From assembly GCA_023667265.1 (NCBI GenBank), contig JAMPAJ010000002.1:184412-235101 (forward strand): DNA of 50,690 nucleotides. Direction: 5' to 3'. Source of the stretch: Alistipes sp. GTDB lineage: Bacteria > Bacillota > Clostridia > Oscillospirales > Ruminococcaceae. Positions 8,128 to 16,467 of this stretch are shown in pieces; the stretch's first letter is position 1; every line of letters starts with the position of its first letter. The position numbers and the translations under genes are program-made. The notes beneath the pieces are model-generated. The model saw nothing but the letters and a program-made list of their open reading frames with translations. It was not told where the DNA came from and made no database searches.

Positions 8128-9267
8128 ATGAAAAAATTAAGTCAATTTTTAGCCCTTTCTCTGATCGTTTTCCCCTTGGCAAACGCGACGGTCTCAGCTG
8201 CGTATGATTACAACTGCTATTATTCAGACTATCTTGATGAAACAACATACTCCACCCACAAGGAATCCAAAACAGGCACGCTTTCAAATGCAGACAGCTT
8301 CCTGGATGGCTGCGATGTTTACACAGTCGAAACTGTAGAGGCATATGACTCTTTGCCGATTTTAGAGACGAAGTACGACTACGTTTTAGCGCCCAGCGAC
8401 GTTATCGGAAGCTGGTTTGAGTATCGCTCGGAGTTTGATGATTGTTTCAGCCGCAGCTATGATGTGAAGCTGCCGCTTCATACGGGATATGTTCTCAACG
8501 AAGAGACCTTTGAGCTTGAAGACGGCGTTTTCTACGACATTGACGTTATGTGGAAAACTGTTCCGTATATCAGCATTACGGCTGACACAAAGTCTGCGCC
8601 GCTGTTTGATAATGCACAGCTCAGACAGCTGTTCCCTGATATTAACATCGTAAGTATGGGTACGGATGATGACGGGAACTATATCTCGTATATGTTTGCA
8701 GGCGGCATATACACGGACATAGGCGACTATGAGAGCGATGCTGATACGGTGATCTCTCTTGAGGACGCGAAAAAAATTGCCGGGCTGCGGAACGAGCACG
8801 TCCTTGATATGAGCTACTGCACTTCCTATGAAACACAGCGCATCTCATTGTGCGAGTATCCGACCTACACTGCGGACACTGTAGAATACGCGGCGTCTGT
8901 TTTTGAGGCTTACGGATATGATGTTACAATAGAAAATGGCTGCCAGATCGTTCCTGCCGGACACGTGCCTGCTCTTGAATATTTCGAGATCATTTCTGAA
9001 ATTCAGATGAAGAAAGACGCTATGCCAAATATGCTGATGTATGAACCTGTCAGCTCAGGTCTGGTCAATTCCGTCGGTTTATTGAGCGCACCCCAAGGTG
9101 ATATAAACGGAGACGGAGAGATCGGAATAGCCGATATGGTATTATTGCAAAAATATCTTCTCGGCGGAAAAAGCATCAGTTTATCTGCCGACTTGAATGA
9201 GGACGGTTCAATTGACAGCTATGACATGATATTAATGAGAAAAATGATCGTGAACAAGCTCGGATAA
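8128..9267 (+). CDS. Secreted dockerin protein of unknown catalytic function
   Basis: This 379-residue protein starts at ATG 8128 behind AGGAGG. Residues 1-27 are a Sec signal peptide ending ANATVSA. The middle, about 300 residues rich in Asp, Tyr and Ser, matches no family I recognise. The last 60 residues are a type I dockerin with two calcium-binding F-hand repeats: GDINGDGEIGIADMVLLQKYL and ADLNEDGSIDSYDMILMRKMI. The protein should dock to a cohesin-bearing scaffoldin on the cell surface, as in Ruminococcus cellulosomes. The unknown middle region could be a new carbohydrate-active, protease-related or structural module. It is a single-gene unit followed by a hairpin. Confidence 0.85.
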   Translation: MKKLSQFLALSLIVFPLANATVSAAYDYNCYYSDYLDETTYSTHKESKTGTLSNADSFLDGCDVYTVETVEAYDSLPILETKYDYVLAPSDVIGSWFEYRSEFDDCFSRSYDVKLPLHTGYVLNEETFELEDGVFYDIDVMWKTVPYISITADTKSAPLFDNAQLRQLFPDINIVSMGTDDDGNYISYMFAGGIYTDIGDYESDADTVISLEDAKKIAGLRNEHVLDMSYCTSYETQRISLCEYPTYTADTVEYAASVFEAYGYDVTIENGCQIVPAGHVPALEYFEIISEIQMKKDAMPNMLMYEPVSSGLVNSVGLLSAPQGDINGDGEIGIADMVLLQKYLLGGKSISLSADLNEDGSIDSYDMILMRKMIVNKLG

Positions 9268-9307
9268 CCGTTGTTCAGATTTTGTTTAAGAAAAAAGCTT
9301 ATGATGA

Positions 9308-9340
9308 GACCGCTGGGAGCTTCCGGCGGTCTTGACTTTT
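9308..9340 (+). terminator. Terminator after dockerin gene 1
   Basis: A 9-bp stem, GACCGCTGG (9308-9316) with CCGGCGGTC (9323-9331), loop GAGCTT, followed by TTGACTTTT. The T-rich tail overlaps the -35 of the next promoter. Confidence 0.65.
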
Positions 9341-9360
9341 ACGCCGTAAAGTGATATACT
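9332..9360 (+). promoter_or_regulatory. tyrA promoter
   Basis: TTGACT (9332-9337), a 17-bp spacer and TATACT (9355-9360), about 50 bp before the tyrA start. Confidence 0.7.
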
Positions 9361-9411
9361 GTAGTAGGTAGACAGGCTCTTATGCCATACATTCTGGAAA
9401 GGAAGGTTAAA

Positions 9412-10263
9412 ATGAAGATTTTAGTTGTGGGACTTGGACTTATCGGAGGTTCTATATGTAAGGCGTTGAAGAAATACACCTCGCATTTCGTCGTAGGCTG
9501 TGATCTGAATCACGACATTGAATATTCGGCAATGAGAGATGTTGCCATTGATATTGATTTCAACGGCGATTTCAGCGGATTCGACCTGGTTATCGTTTCG
9601 CTTTTCCCGGACGCGGCGGAAAAATATTTAAATGAGAATATCGGGAAATTCGACAAAACAACATTGATCACCGACGTCTGCGGAATCAAGGGCGATTTTT
9701 CCCGCAGGATAAAGGCTCTTGCCGAGAATAATGGTATGCGTTATCTGGGGATACACCCGATGGCTGGAAAGGAATTCGGCGGATATCACAACAGCAGCGC
9801 TGACCTTTTTCAGCGGGCTAATTTTATTGTCGCGCCATTCGGGGACAGCGCAGAAAACGATATCGAGCTTCTGAAAGGTCTTGCCGCTGAGCTTGGAGCA
9901 GGTAAAATAGTCGTGACCTCGCCCGATAATCACGACAAAATGATCGCCTATACATCGCAGCTCGCACATATTGTTTCGAGTGCGTATGTTAAAAGTCCTG
10001 AGTTGGGACTGGAATGTGGATTCAGCGGAGGAAGCTTCCAGGATATGACAAGGATCGCCACTATGAATGAAAAAATGTGGACTGACCTTTTTATGCAAAA
10101 CAGGGAAAATCTTCTCTTCGAGCTGGACGTTCTCATAAAGAATCTGAAAGAGTACAGCGCAGCTCTTGAAAGCTCCGACAGCGAAAAAATGCAGGAGCTT
10201 ATTGCCGACGGCAGAAAGCTGAAGGAGGAGAATCTCCGGCACCGTCTCGGTCAGCCTAATTAA
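9412..10263 (+). CDS. tyrA: Prephenate dehydrogenase
   Basis: This 283-residue enzyme of tyrosine synthesis oxidises and decarboxylates prephenate to 4-hydroxyphenylpyruvate with NAD(P)+. The dinucleotide fold opens with VVGLGLIGGSICKAL. The family motif GIHPMAGKEFGGYHNSS lies near residue 120 and HDKMIAYTSQLAHIVSSA near residue 180, carrying the expected catalytic and substrate-binding His/Gln/Ser residues. No chorismate mutase or ACT domain is attached, so it is the stand-alone Gram-positive form. The start at ATG 9412 follows AAAGGAAGG; the upstream in-frame ATG at 9382 lacks such a site. The next gene follows after 15 bp and is probably co-transcribed. Confidence 0.88.
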   Translation: MKILVVGLGLIGGSICKALKKYTSHFVVGCDLNHDIEYSAMRDVAIDIDFNGDFSGFDLVIVSLFPDAAEKYLNENIGKFDKTTLITDVCGIKGDFSRRIKALAENNGMRYLGIHPMAGKEFGGYHNSSADLFQRANFIVAPFGDSAENDIELLKGLAAELGAGKIVVTSPDNHDKMIAYTSQLAHIVSSAYVKSPELGLECGFSGGSFQDMTRIATMNEKMWTDLFMQNRENLLFELDVLIKNLKEYSAALESSDSEKMQELIADGRKLKEENLRHRLGQPN

Positions 10264-10278
10264 TAAGGAGCGTTAAAT

Positions 10279-10773
10279 ATGAAAATGAATTCGGATTATG
10301 CAAATAAAACTATCAGTAATCTCCAGTCAGAGATCTCCTCGATCTTGCAGGCGGAGGAAAACGGTAAAACCTACTCCTACAGCGTTTCCGAGAAGCCCGT
10401 TGTGCCGGATTACAGCTTTGCAGATACTCAGGAAAGGCTGGAGGAGCTTCGGCGGAAGATAGCAAGCCTTCGCCATGCAATAAATGTTTTCAATATCACC
10501 ACGAGGATCCGCGATTTTGATATAACGGTCGACGAGGCGCTGGGCAGAATGTCTATGCTTTACAACGACAAAAAGCGTCTCTATGCCATGCTGCAAATTC
10601 CCGAGCAGAACCGCGTCCGCGAGTACGGCAGCCGTGAGGCGGATATTGTAAACCGCAATTTCAATATCGAGGAGGTTCAGGCGGAGTACGACAGAGTCAG
10701 CGACGAGCTGTTAAAAATACAGCAGGCGATCAATGTCGCCAATCTGACTATTGATTTTGAAGTGGATTTTTGA
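10279..10773 (+). CDS. DIP1984-like helical protein
   Basis: This 164-residue, mostly alpha-helical protein has coiled-coil segments (QERLEELRRKIASLRHAINV and EYDRVSDELLKIQQAINVANLT). The layout of leucine-rich helix, N-x-TTRI, EAL-x-R, and a final helix ending in a short beta tail resembles the DIP1984/septicolysin-like family of unknown function. There is no signal peptide. It starts 15 bp after tyrA with AAGGAG and probably shares that transcript. Its function is unknown. Confidence 0.6.
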   Translation: MKMNSDYANKTISNLQSEISSILQAEENGKTYSYSVSEKPVVPDYSFADTQERLEELRRKIASLRHAINVFNITTRIRDFDITVDEALGRMSMLYNDKKRLYAMLQIPEQNRVREYGSREADIVNRNFNIEEVQAEYDRVSDELLKIQQAINVANLTIDFEVDF

Positions 10774-10975
10774 TGCGCCTTTCCGCCGGTCTGATAAATT
10801 GCTATTTAAAGGCTTTCAGGGAAGTTGTCCATGTCAGAGGTTGTTTTGTTGTTTTTTATTTGCCGCAGGGAAGTTGGCAGTTTTTAAGCAGATAATGACT
10901 TCGGTCAACGAGCGATCTATCATATCGGGAAAGCCTGCTCCCGGAGTTCAGGCACGGTTTCGCTCCGGATTTAAG

Positions 10976-11017
10976 AAAAATGCCTGCGGAAAATCCGCAG
11001 GCATTTTTTATTTTTTC
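10976..11017. terminator. Bidirectional terminator
   Basis: A 15-bp perfect stem (10976-10990 with 10994-11008) around AAA, with T runs on the plus side and A runs on the other. It sits between the convergent tyrA unit and the MATE gene, and overlaps the MATE stop codon. The 200 bp before it (10774-10975) hold no gene that I can support. Confidence 0.88.
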
Positions 11018-12390
11018 GTTTCAAATTTTGCCGCAGCAAAATGAATTGTAAACAAAATAAATAAAACAAAATTATGTGCGATCATACATCCCCAGGCTGA
11101 AACAAGTCCTGCTTCAAAAATTCTCGTGCAGATATATGTTCCCACGATACGTATGCACCACATTCCGAGTACGTTATAGATGAAAGGCGCGGCAGTTTTG
11201 CCCATTCCCTGCATCATACCCTCAATTACGATAGGCACTCCGTAAAACGGCTCGGACAGAGCGACCATTCTCAGAACAGTCGTTCCCATGGAGATGACGG
11301 CGGAATCGTTTGTAAATATTTTCATAAGCATTGGTGCGAAACAGAAGAGCAGTCCTCCCGATACTGCCATCATTCCGATTTCAAGGGGAATTATAGCCTT
11401 TGAAAGCCGCTTTATTTTTTTACTGTCACCCTCTCCCCAGGCGTTTCCGGCAAGAGTGGCGGAAGCGGTCTGCATACCGTAACCCGGAATGTAAAATGCC
11501 GATTCTACAGTGTTTGCGATGGTGTGGGCTGCCGTGGAAGCCTCGCCGAGAGAGTTTATCATAGATGCAAAGGCCACATATCCGAGGGACGTTGCAAAGC
11601 GCTGGAGCATATTCGGAAAAGCCACGCGGAAGCATGGTCTGAGAATAGCCATATCCGGCTTCATACGCTGATTTCTTGGAGAGATCGTCTTATGCCGCCA
11701 GAGCGCCGCCGTAATGATTATTCCGCCAACAGTATACGAGACTGCACTTCCGACAGCCGCGCCCTCTATTCCCATATCAGCTCCCAAAAATGTAAATTTA
11801 TTCCCGAAAACTGAAACTGTCCTGGTGGGATAGATAAGCAAAAGGTTCAGGATGATGTTTATGATATTTACTGTAAATCCCACCCACATAGGCGTTTTTG
11901 TATCTCCGGCAGCCCGGAGCAGAGTTCCGAAAATTGTGTTTGCAGTGCGGAAGAGCATGGGCGTGTAAAGGATCAGAAAATACCGTGAGGCGAGTTTCCT
12001 GATACCTGGGTCTACCTGCATCCAAACCGGGATAACGCCGCTGAGAGACAGTGTGACCGCAGTGAACAGCACCCCGGTTATAAGCGATGTCGTAACAGCC
12101 TGAGCAGCGGCTTTTCTTGCTTTTTCCGGTTTTCCAGCTCCGATCGCCTGAGATATTACAGCTAAAAATCCCACGCCGATAGCCGAGATAGTGCTGCTGA
12201 TGAGCCAGTTTACCGTCGTTGTAGCGCCTACCGCAGCCGTAGCGCTTGTTCCAAGCGAACCTACCATTGCCGTGTCGATATACTGAACGGCTGTATGAAG
12301 TATCTGCTCGATCATAGTAGGAAGAGCAAGTGACAGAATAACGGGAAGCATAGCTAAAAAACCGGCAGATCTTCGTTTTTCAGTGAACAT
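11008..12390 (-). CDS. MATE family efflux transporter
   Basis: This 460-residue integral membrane protein has about twelve hydrophobic segments arranged as two similar halves. It shows MATE signatures such as LPTMIEQIL near the N-terminus, YIDTAMVGSLG, and WVGFTVNIINIILNLLLIY in the fourth to fifth segments. MATE proteins export cationic drugs or metabolites in exchange for Na+ or H+; the substrate is unknown. The gene lies 8 bp downstream of the oxidoreductase gene on the same strand, so the two form an operon. This link could mean that the exporter removes a product or substrate of that enzyme. Confidence 0.9.
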   Translation of the reverse strand: MFTEKRRSAGFLAMLPVILSLALPTMIEQILHTAVQYIDTAMVGSLGTSATAAVGATTTVNWLISSTISAIGVGFLAVISQAIGAGKPEKARKAAAQAVTTSLITGVLFTAVTLSLSGVIPVWMQVDPGIRKLASRYFLILYTPMLFRTANTIFGTLLRAAGDTKTPMWVGFTVNIINIILNLLLIYPTRTVSVFGNKFTFLGADMGIEGAAVGSAVSYTVGGIIITAALWRHKTISPRNQRMKPDMAILRPCFRVAFPNMLQRFATSLGYVAFASMINSLGEASTAAHTIANTVESAFYIPGYGMQTASATLAGNAWGEGDSKKIKRLSKAIIPLEIGMMAVSGGLLFCFAPMLMKIFTNDSAVISMGTTVLRMVALSEPFYGVPIVIEGMMQGMGKTAAPFIYNVLGMWCIRIVGTYICTRIFEAGLVSAWGCMIAHNFVLFILFTIHFAAAKFETKK

Positions 12391-12398
12391 AGGTTTTT

Positions 12399-13376
12399 TC
12401 AGCCTCGCTTTTCAAATGGAAATACGACGCCCCAGTCCCGGCGAAGGGTGTCCATAAGCTCCATTATGAAGATAGTTTCCCGGTGGGTCATTTCGATGCA
12501 TTCTGTCTTTCCCTGTGAGACAGCCTTCAAAGCCGTCTCGACCTCGTATTCATATCCGCTTATCTGGGGCGGGGCAGGGTAGTGCGTTCGTCTGCCGTCG
12601 TTCATGATAACGTCGATGCCCTCGCAGTTGTTGATATTGGTGAACTCGATCCTGCCGAGAGAGCCGTAAATAATACCCATGCGGTCGGTTGCGGAAAGGC
12701 AGGTGCTGTGGAGAACGGCGGTCTTGCAGCCATCCATGGTAAGAATGATGCTGTTCTGCAGATCGACACCGTATTCGTTTTTGATACATGATGATTTTAT
12801 ATCCGTAACGTTATGTCCGAGAACGGAAACAGCAAAATTTATGGCATATACGCCCAGATCCAGCAATGCTCCGCCGGCGAGCTCCGGCTTTATAAGCCGT
12901 TCAACGTGGGAAATTGCATATCCTAAATTTGCGGTAAGGGAGTGGATGCTGCCGATCGCGCCCTCGGATATGATCTGGTCAAGTAAGGCTTTCATCGGCA
13001 TAAACCGAGTCCACATAGCCTCTCCGATGAATGACCCTTTTTCCTCAGCATAGCTGATAAGCTCCCTGGCTTCTCTGGCATTTGCGGTAAACGCTTTTTC
13101 ACAAAGCACGTTTCTTCCGGCGCGGAGACAGGTCATGGCGTCGGCGAAGTGGCGTGAATGAGGTGTTGCAATGTAGATCAGGTCAAGCCGATCATCTGCC
13201 GCAAGCTCTTCATACGAACCGTATGCAAAGGGAATATCAAATTCCGAAGCGAATTTTTCGGCATTTTCTTTTGTTCGCGAGCCAACTGCTAAAAGCACTG
13301 CAGTATCGTCCATTCTGGTTATGGTCGCAGCCATTTTCCGTGCGATTTTTCCGGCGCCTAAAATTCCTATATTCAT
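12399..13376 (-). CDS. Gfo/Idh/MocA family oxidoreductase
   Basis: This 325-residue NAD(P)-dependent oxidoreductase begins NIGILGAGKIARKMAATI, a Rossmann fold. It contains the family motif CEKAFTANAREARELI (the EKP-type motif with Ala in place of Pro) near residue 95. Its C-terminal region (LGVYAINFAV near residue 180) is the sugar-binding beta sheet. Similar proteins act on dihydrodiols, inositols or hexoses, so the substrate is open. ATG 13376 is chosen because AGGCGG lies at the right distance; the longer frame would need a TTG. A promoter is visible at 13413-13441. The MATE gene follows in the same transcript. Confidence 0.85.
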   Translation of the reverse strand: MNIGILGAGKIARKMAATITRMDDTAVLLAVGSRTKENAEKFASEFDIPFAYGSYEELAADDRLDLIYIATPHSRHFADAMTCLRAGRNVLCEKAFTANAREARELISYAEEKGSFIGEAMWTRFMPMKALLDQIISEGAIGSIHSLTANLGYAISHVERLIKPELAGGALLDLGVYAINFAVSVLGHNVTDIKSSCIKNEYGVDLQNSIILTMDGCKTAVLHSTCLSATDRMGIIYGSLGRIEFTNINNCEGIDVIMNDGRRTHYPAPPQISGYEYEVETALKAVSQGKTECIEMTHRETIFIMELMDTLRRDWGVVFPFEKRG

Positions 13377-13412
13377 ATTATACAACCGCCTATTTCAAAG
13401 TGATATAAGTTG

Positions 13413-13441
13413 ATTATAGCATATAATTGGCAAAAATGCAA
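13413..13441 (-). promoter_or_regulatory. Promoter of the oxidoreductase-MATE operon (shared motif)
   Basis: On the minus strand TTGCAT (13441-13436), 17 bp, TATAAT (13418-13413), with TATATGC before the -10. CCGCGGCTG precedes the -35. This is a member of the promoter family also seen at 4609, 24206 and 25190. Confidence 0.7.
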
Positions 13442-13498
13442 CAGCCGCGGAGAAAATTTTGTCTGATAGTAAATCAGTGAGGAACGAACGGTCACGTG

Positions 13499-13562
13499 AA
13501 TTGCCCGTGGGGGCTGCCCCACCGCGAGCTTGCCGGCGGAGACTCTCCGCCGTGGGCTCTCC
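13499..13562. repeat. GC-rich intergenic hairpin repeat (copy 2)
   Basis: Two adjoining hairpins: GTGGGG (13507-13512) with CCCCAC (13517-13522), and CGGCGGAG (13534-13541) with CTCCGCCG (13545-13552). The first half resembles the reverse complement of 4539-4567. The rest of the gap from 13377 to 13660 shows no gene. Confidence 0.4.
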
Positions 13563-13669
13563 GTACTGATGTGCATTATAATCATTAGCATTCTTACAAA
13601 TAAGAGATTATATTATACTTATGGCTGCTTCACTGTAATAAAATATTCATATTTGAGTATTATTTTGAA

Positions 13670-13804
13670 TTGACAAAAAGCTGCGGATTTTGTATAATGT
13701 TAACATAACCTGCGGCGGACCTGCACTTCTGCCGCAGTAATAGAAAAATTTGTGTAAGGGACAAATCGGATGAAGCTGTTGCAGTGTTCTGCGGCAGCTT
13801 TTTG
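13670..13804 (+). ncRNA. Candidate small RNA of about 100 nt next to the metal gene block
   Basis: A consensus promoter, TTGACA (13670-13675), 17 bp, TATAAT (13693-13698), predicts a start near 13705. The transcript would form three consecutive hairpins: CTGCGGC/GCCGCAG (13710-13716, 13731-13737), ATTTGT/ACAAAT (13748-13753, 13761-13766) and the terminator-like AAGCTGTTGCAG/CTGCGGCAGCTT (13773-13784, 13789-13800) followed by TTT. No ORF of useful size lies within it. A separate promoter for the downstream gene begins at 13826. It could be a free small RNA or a terminated leader (riboswitch-like) of the metal genes. I recognise no known family. Confidence 0.5.
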
Positions 13805-13825
13805 CGTTTTATGATATACTTGCTG

Positions 13826-13876
13826 TTGACATTTTGAAAAAAATGTGATACAATTTATGTGGTTAGTTATAACTAA
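13826..13876 (+). promoter_or_regulatory. Promoter with palindromic operator for the P-type ATPase operon
   Basis: TTGACA (13826-13831), 17 bp, TACAAT (13849-13854), then the perfect palindrome TTAGTTATAACTAA (13863-13876) overlapping the predicted transcription start. Written as GTTAG-N6-CTAA it matches two sites in front of the DUF3793 gene. The placement suits a repressor; the half-sites recall DtxR/MntR-type metalloregulators, which is inference. Confidence 0.65.
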
Positions 13877-13901
13877 ACGAATAGCAAAGGAGTATTTAAA
13901 A

Positions 13902-14168
13902 ATGAAAAATTTCTGGAAAAACGAAAAGCTTTGGTGCGCAATCGCAGGCGCTGCAACCGTTATCATAGGAAAAAAGGTCCTGACCTCAAAGAAAACCCGT
14001 GAGCTTGCGGTTTCAGGGCTTGCAAAGGGTATGAAGCTGCAAAACGATGCAAAGGAAGCGTTCCAGAATATGAAGGACGAGGCTGCGGATATATGCTATG
14101 ACGCCAAGGCTGAGGCTGGACTGATGGACGATGGCTCTGAGGAAACAGACGAAGTGACCGCAGAATGA
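13902..14168 (+). CDS. Small DUF6110-like protein, partner of the P-type ATPase
   Basis: This 88-residue protein starts at ATG 13902, behind AAAGGAG. A short hydrophobic segment (LWCAIAGAATVIIGKKVL) is followed by a charged helix and an acidic tail (DDGSEETDEVTAE). It resembles the small DUF6110 proteins encoded directly upstream of heavy-metal ATPases in Clostridia. The stop overlaps the ATPase start (ATGA), so the two are translationally coupled. It may be a membrane-associated accessory or metal-sensing partner; the function is not established. Confidence 0.6.
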   Translation: MKNFWKNEKLWCAIAGAATVIIGKKVLTSKKTRELAVSGLAKGMKLQNDAKEAFQNMKDEAADICYDAKAEAGLMDDGSEETDEVTAE

Positions 14169-16258
14169 AATATCAGATCGTCTATGATAAGCCCGGCAGA
14201 ATACGTTTTCGCTGCGGAAGCTGCGCATTTGAAAAATCACTGGAAAACGCTGTTGTAAAGGCAATATCTTCCAATGAATTTGTGACGCGTGCGGAAGCGC
14301 ACAGCGAAAACGGCGGCATTCTGGTTTATTATAAAAACGGACACCGTGATGCGGTAATTAGTGCGGTATCGGCTATCCAGCCGAAAAAACTGATTCCTGT
14401 CGCATCTGATTCCGATATTGAGATAGCGGAGATCGACCGGAAATTCAAGAGCAGTTTAGTGAAGCTTGCCGCGAAGCGCGCTCTTTCAAAAATACTGATC
14501 CCTGTACCGCTTCGCTGTGCTATAACAACAGTGAAAGGACTACGGTATATATTTAATGGTTTGCAGGCGCTTTCGGAGTGTAAGATCAACGTTGATGTGC
14601 TGGATGCAGCGTCTGTTGCGTCGTGTCTGATCCAGAAGAACCATAAGACTGCAGGTTCGATAATGTTTCTGCTGTCAGTATCTTCACTTCTTGAGGATTA
14701 CACCCGTGAGAGAACCCGTGCAGTCCTGACGGATAGCCTTGCGGTGAAAGTAGACAAGGTATGGCTTATAAACGGAGAGACCGACGTTTTGATCCCGATT
14801 TCGGATTTGAAAGTTGGCGATTGTATTCGCGTGCGAACAGGCAGTATGATCCCTGTGGACGGAGAAATTGTTAACGGTGAAGCATACATCAACGAATCCT
14901 CCATGACAGGCGAACCGCTTGCCGTTATGAAATCCTTTGGAGATACGGTTTTTGCCGGAACAGTTGTGGAAGAGGGGACTATCGGAATTTGCGTCCGTGA
15001 GCTTTCCTCCAATACCAAAATCAGCAAAATCATTGATTTAATTGATAATTCCGAGCAGCTAAAAGCAGGCGTGCAGAGCCGCGCTGAGCATCTTGCGGAC
15101 AGTATCGTGCCGTTCAGTTTTCTTGGTTTCGGTTTGACGCTGCTGCTGACAAGAAATGTCACAAAAGCGGTTTCTGTGCTTATGGTGGACTATTCCTGCG
15201 CGATAAAGCTGTCAACGCCGATTGCAGTAATCTCGGCGATACGTGAGGCGGCAGATCATCATATCACCGTCAAAGGCGGAAAATATCTGGAAGAGTTTGC
15301 TCACGCAGATACTGTCGTGTTTGACAAGACCGGAACGCTTACAAAGGCAGAACCCGTTCTGGAAAAAGTAATTCCCTTTGGTACATATACGGAGAATGAG
15401 GTTCTCAGTATCGCAGCTTGTCTTGAAGAGCATTTTCCGCATAGCGTAGCGAGAGCGATCGTAAACGGCGCGGCTGAAAAAGGACTTGACCATGAGGAAG
15501 AGCATACGGAGGTGCATTACATTGTAGCGCACGGAATTGCTACTGATTTTCATGGTAAGCGTGCGATAATCGGCAGCAGACACTTTGTCTCGGAAGACGA
15601 AAATGTTGTTATCACAGACGAGCAGCAGGCAAAAATTGATGAAAAGTCGGGGGCTTGCTCTGTCGTTTACCTTGCGATAGGCGGAGAATTGTCAGGCGCT
15701 CTTTGTATAAGCGATCCGCCGCGTGCAGAGGCTGAAACGGCTGTTGATCTGCTGAAAAAATCGGGAATACGCCACATTGTAATGCTGACGGGGGACAGTC
15801 AGAAAGCTGCCTCGGTAATAGCTGAAAGACTCGGTATTACGGAATGTCATGCCCAGGTGCTTCCCGAAGATAAGCACCGTATGGTTGAAGAAATTAAATC
15901 CCGGGGACACCGCATCATTATGGTCGGAGACGGAATCAACGACGCGCCAGCCTTAGCTGCTGCAAATGTTTCGGTCGCCATGAGCGACGCTTCGGATATT
16001 GCAAGAGAGGTTGCGGATATCACGCTGCGTGGTTCAGATCTGACGGAGCTTGCAGTATTTCGTGAATTGAGCCAGCGGCTGATGTACAGGATAAACCGAA
16101 ATTATCGGTTCATTGTGGGATTTAACTCCGCACTTCTGTTATCGGGCTTGCTGGGAATTATTACACCGTCTCTCTCGGCGCTGCTTCACAATGCGTCTAC
16201 AATGGCTATTTGTGCAAGAAGTATGCTTCCGCTGTTAAATGAAGATGATGAAAAGTAA
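14165..16258 (+). CDS. P1B-type heavy-metal ATPase with unusual YSC transport motif
   Basis: This 697-residue ATPase carries all the catalytic marks: SSMTGEP (actuator, near 247), phosphorylated Asp386 in DKTGTLT, the HP-like EEHFPHS motif, MLTGDSQKA and GDGINDAPALAAA. The N-terminal 70 residues form an HMA-like fold without the usual GMTCxxC metal motif; the CGSC present sits elsewhere. In the metal-binding membrane helix the standard CPC is replaced by YSC (residues 343-345, VDYSCAIKLSTP), so the metal may differ from Cu, Zn or Cd, with Mn or Fe as plausible candidates. The gene lies behind a metalloregulator-like operator with DUF6110, DUF3793 and flavodoxin neighbours. The direction (probably export) and the metal are inferred. 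Confidence 0.85.
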   Translation: MKYQIVYDKPGRIRFRCGSCAFEKSLENAVVKAISSNEFVTRAEAHSENGGILVYYKNGHRDAVISAVSAIQPKKLIPVASDSDIEIAEIDRKFKSSLVKLAAKRALSKILIPVPLRCAITTVKGLRYIFNGLQALSECKINVDVLDAASVASCLIQKNHKTAGSIMFLLSVSSLLEDYTRERTRAVLTDSLAVKVDKVWLINGETDVLIPISDLKVGDCIRVRTGSMIPVDGEIVNGEAYINESSMTGEPLAVMKSFGDTVFAGTVVEEGTIGICVRELSSNTKISKIIDLIDNSEQLKAGVQSRAEHLADSIVPFSFLGFGLTLLLTRNVTKAVSVLMVDYSCAIKLSTPIAVISAIREAADHHITVKGGKYLEEFAHADTVVFDKTGTLTKAEPVLEKVIPFGTYTENEVLSIAACLEEHFPHSVARAIVNGAAEKGLDHEEEHTEVHYIVAHGIATDFHGKRAIIGSRHFVSEDENVVITDEQQAKIDEKSGACSVVYLAIGGELSGALCISDPPRAEAETAVDLLKKSGIRHIVMLTGDSQKAASVIAERLGITECHAQVLPEDKHRMVEEIKSRGHRIIMVGDGINDAPALAAANVSVAMSDASDIAREVADITLRGSDLTELAVFRELSQRLMYRINRNYRFIVGFNSALLLSGLLGIITPSLSALLHNASTMAICARSMLPLLNEDDEK

Positions 16259-16330
16259 TGGTAGTATCAGAACCTGTCTGCATTTTGCAGGCGGGTTTTG
16301 TTTATGCATGAAAAATTTTCAAAAAAATGC

Positions 16331-16440
16331 TTGACAAGTCTTTCAAAATGTGATATACTAATATCATAGTTAGGGGCAACTAACTATACATCGGATTTAA
16401 TTCGATATTTTTTATAGCGTACAGTTAGCTTTATCTAACT
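16331..16440 (+). promoter_or_regulatory. Promoter and two tandem operators for DUF3793-flavodoxin genes
   Basis: TTGACA (16331-16336), 17 bp, TATACT (16354-16359). It is followed by TAGTTAG-GGGCAA-CTAACTA (16367-16386) at the start site and AGTTAG-CTTTAT-CTAACT (16423-16440) downstream. Both share the six-base spacer and half-sites of the operator at 13863, so one regulator probably controls both units. Confidence 0.68.
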
Positions 16441-16467
16441 ATATAATTGGATTTCAGAGGTGAGAAT

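Noticed and set aside
10774-10975. Possible small gene after the DIP1984-like gene
   Set aside because: The only open frame is rich in Cys/Phe, lacks a ribosome site and runs into the terminator.
14213-14224. CGSC in the P-type ATPase as an HMA metal site
   Set aside because: It is not in the GMTCxxC position or context of HMA domains, so it may be fortuitous.
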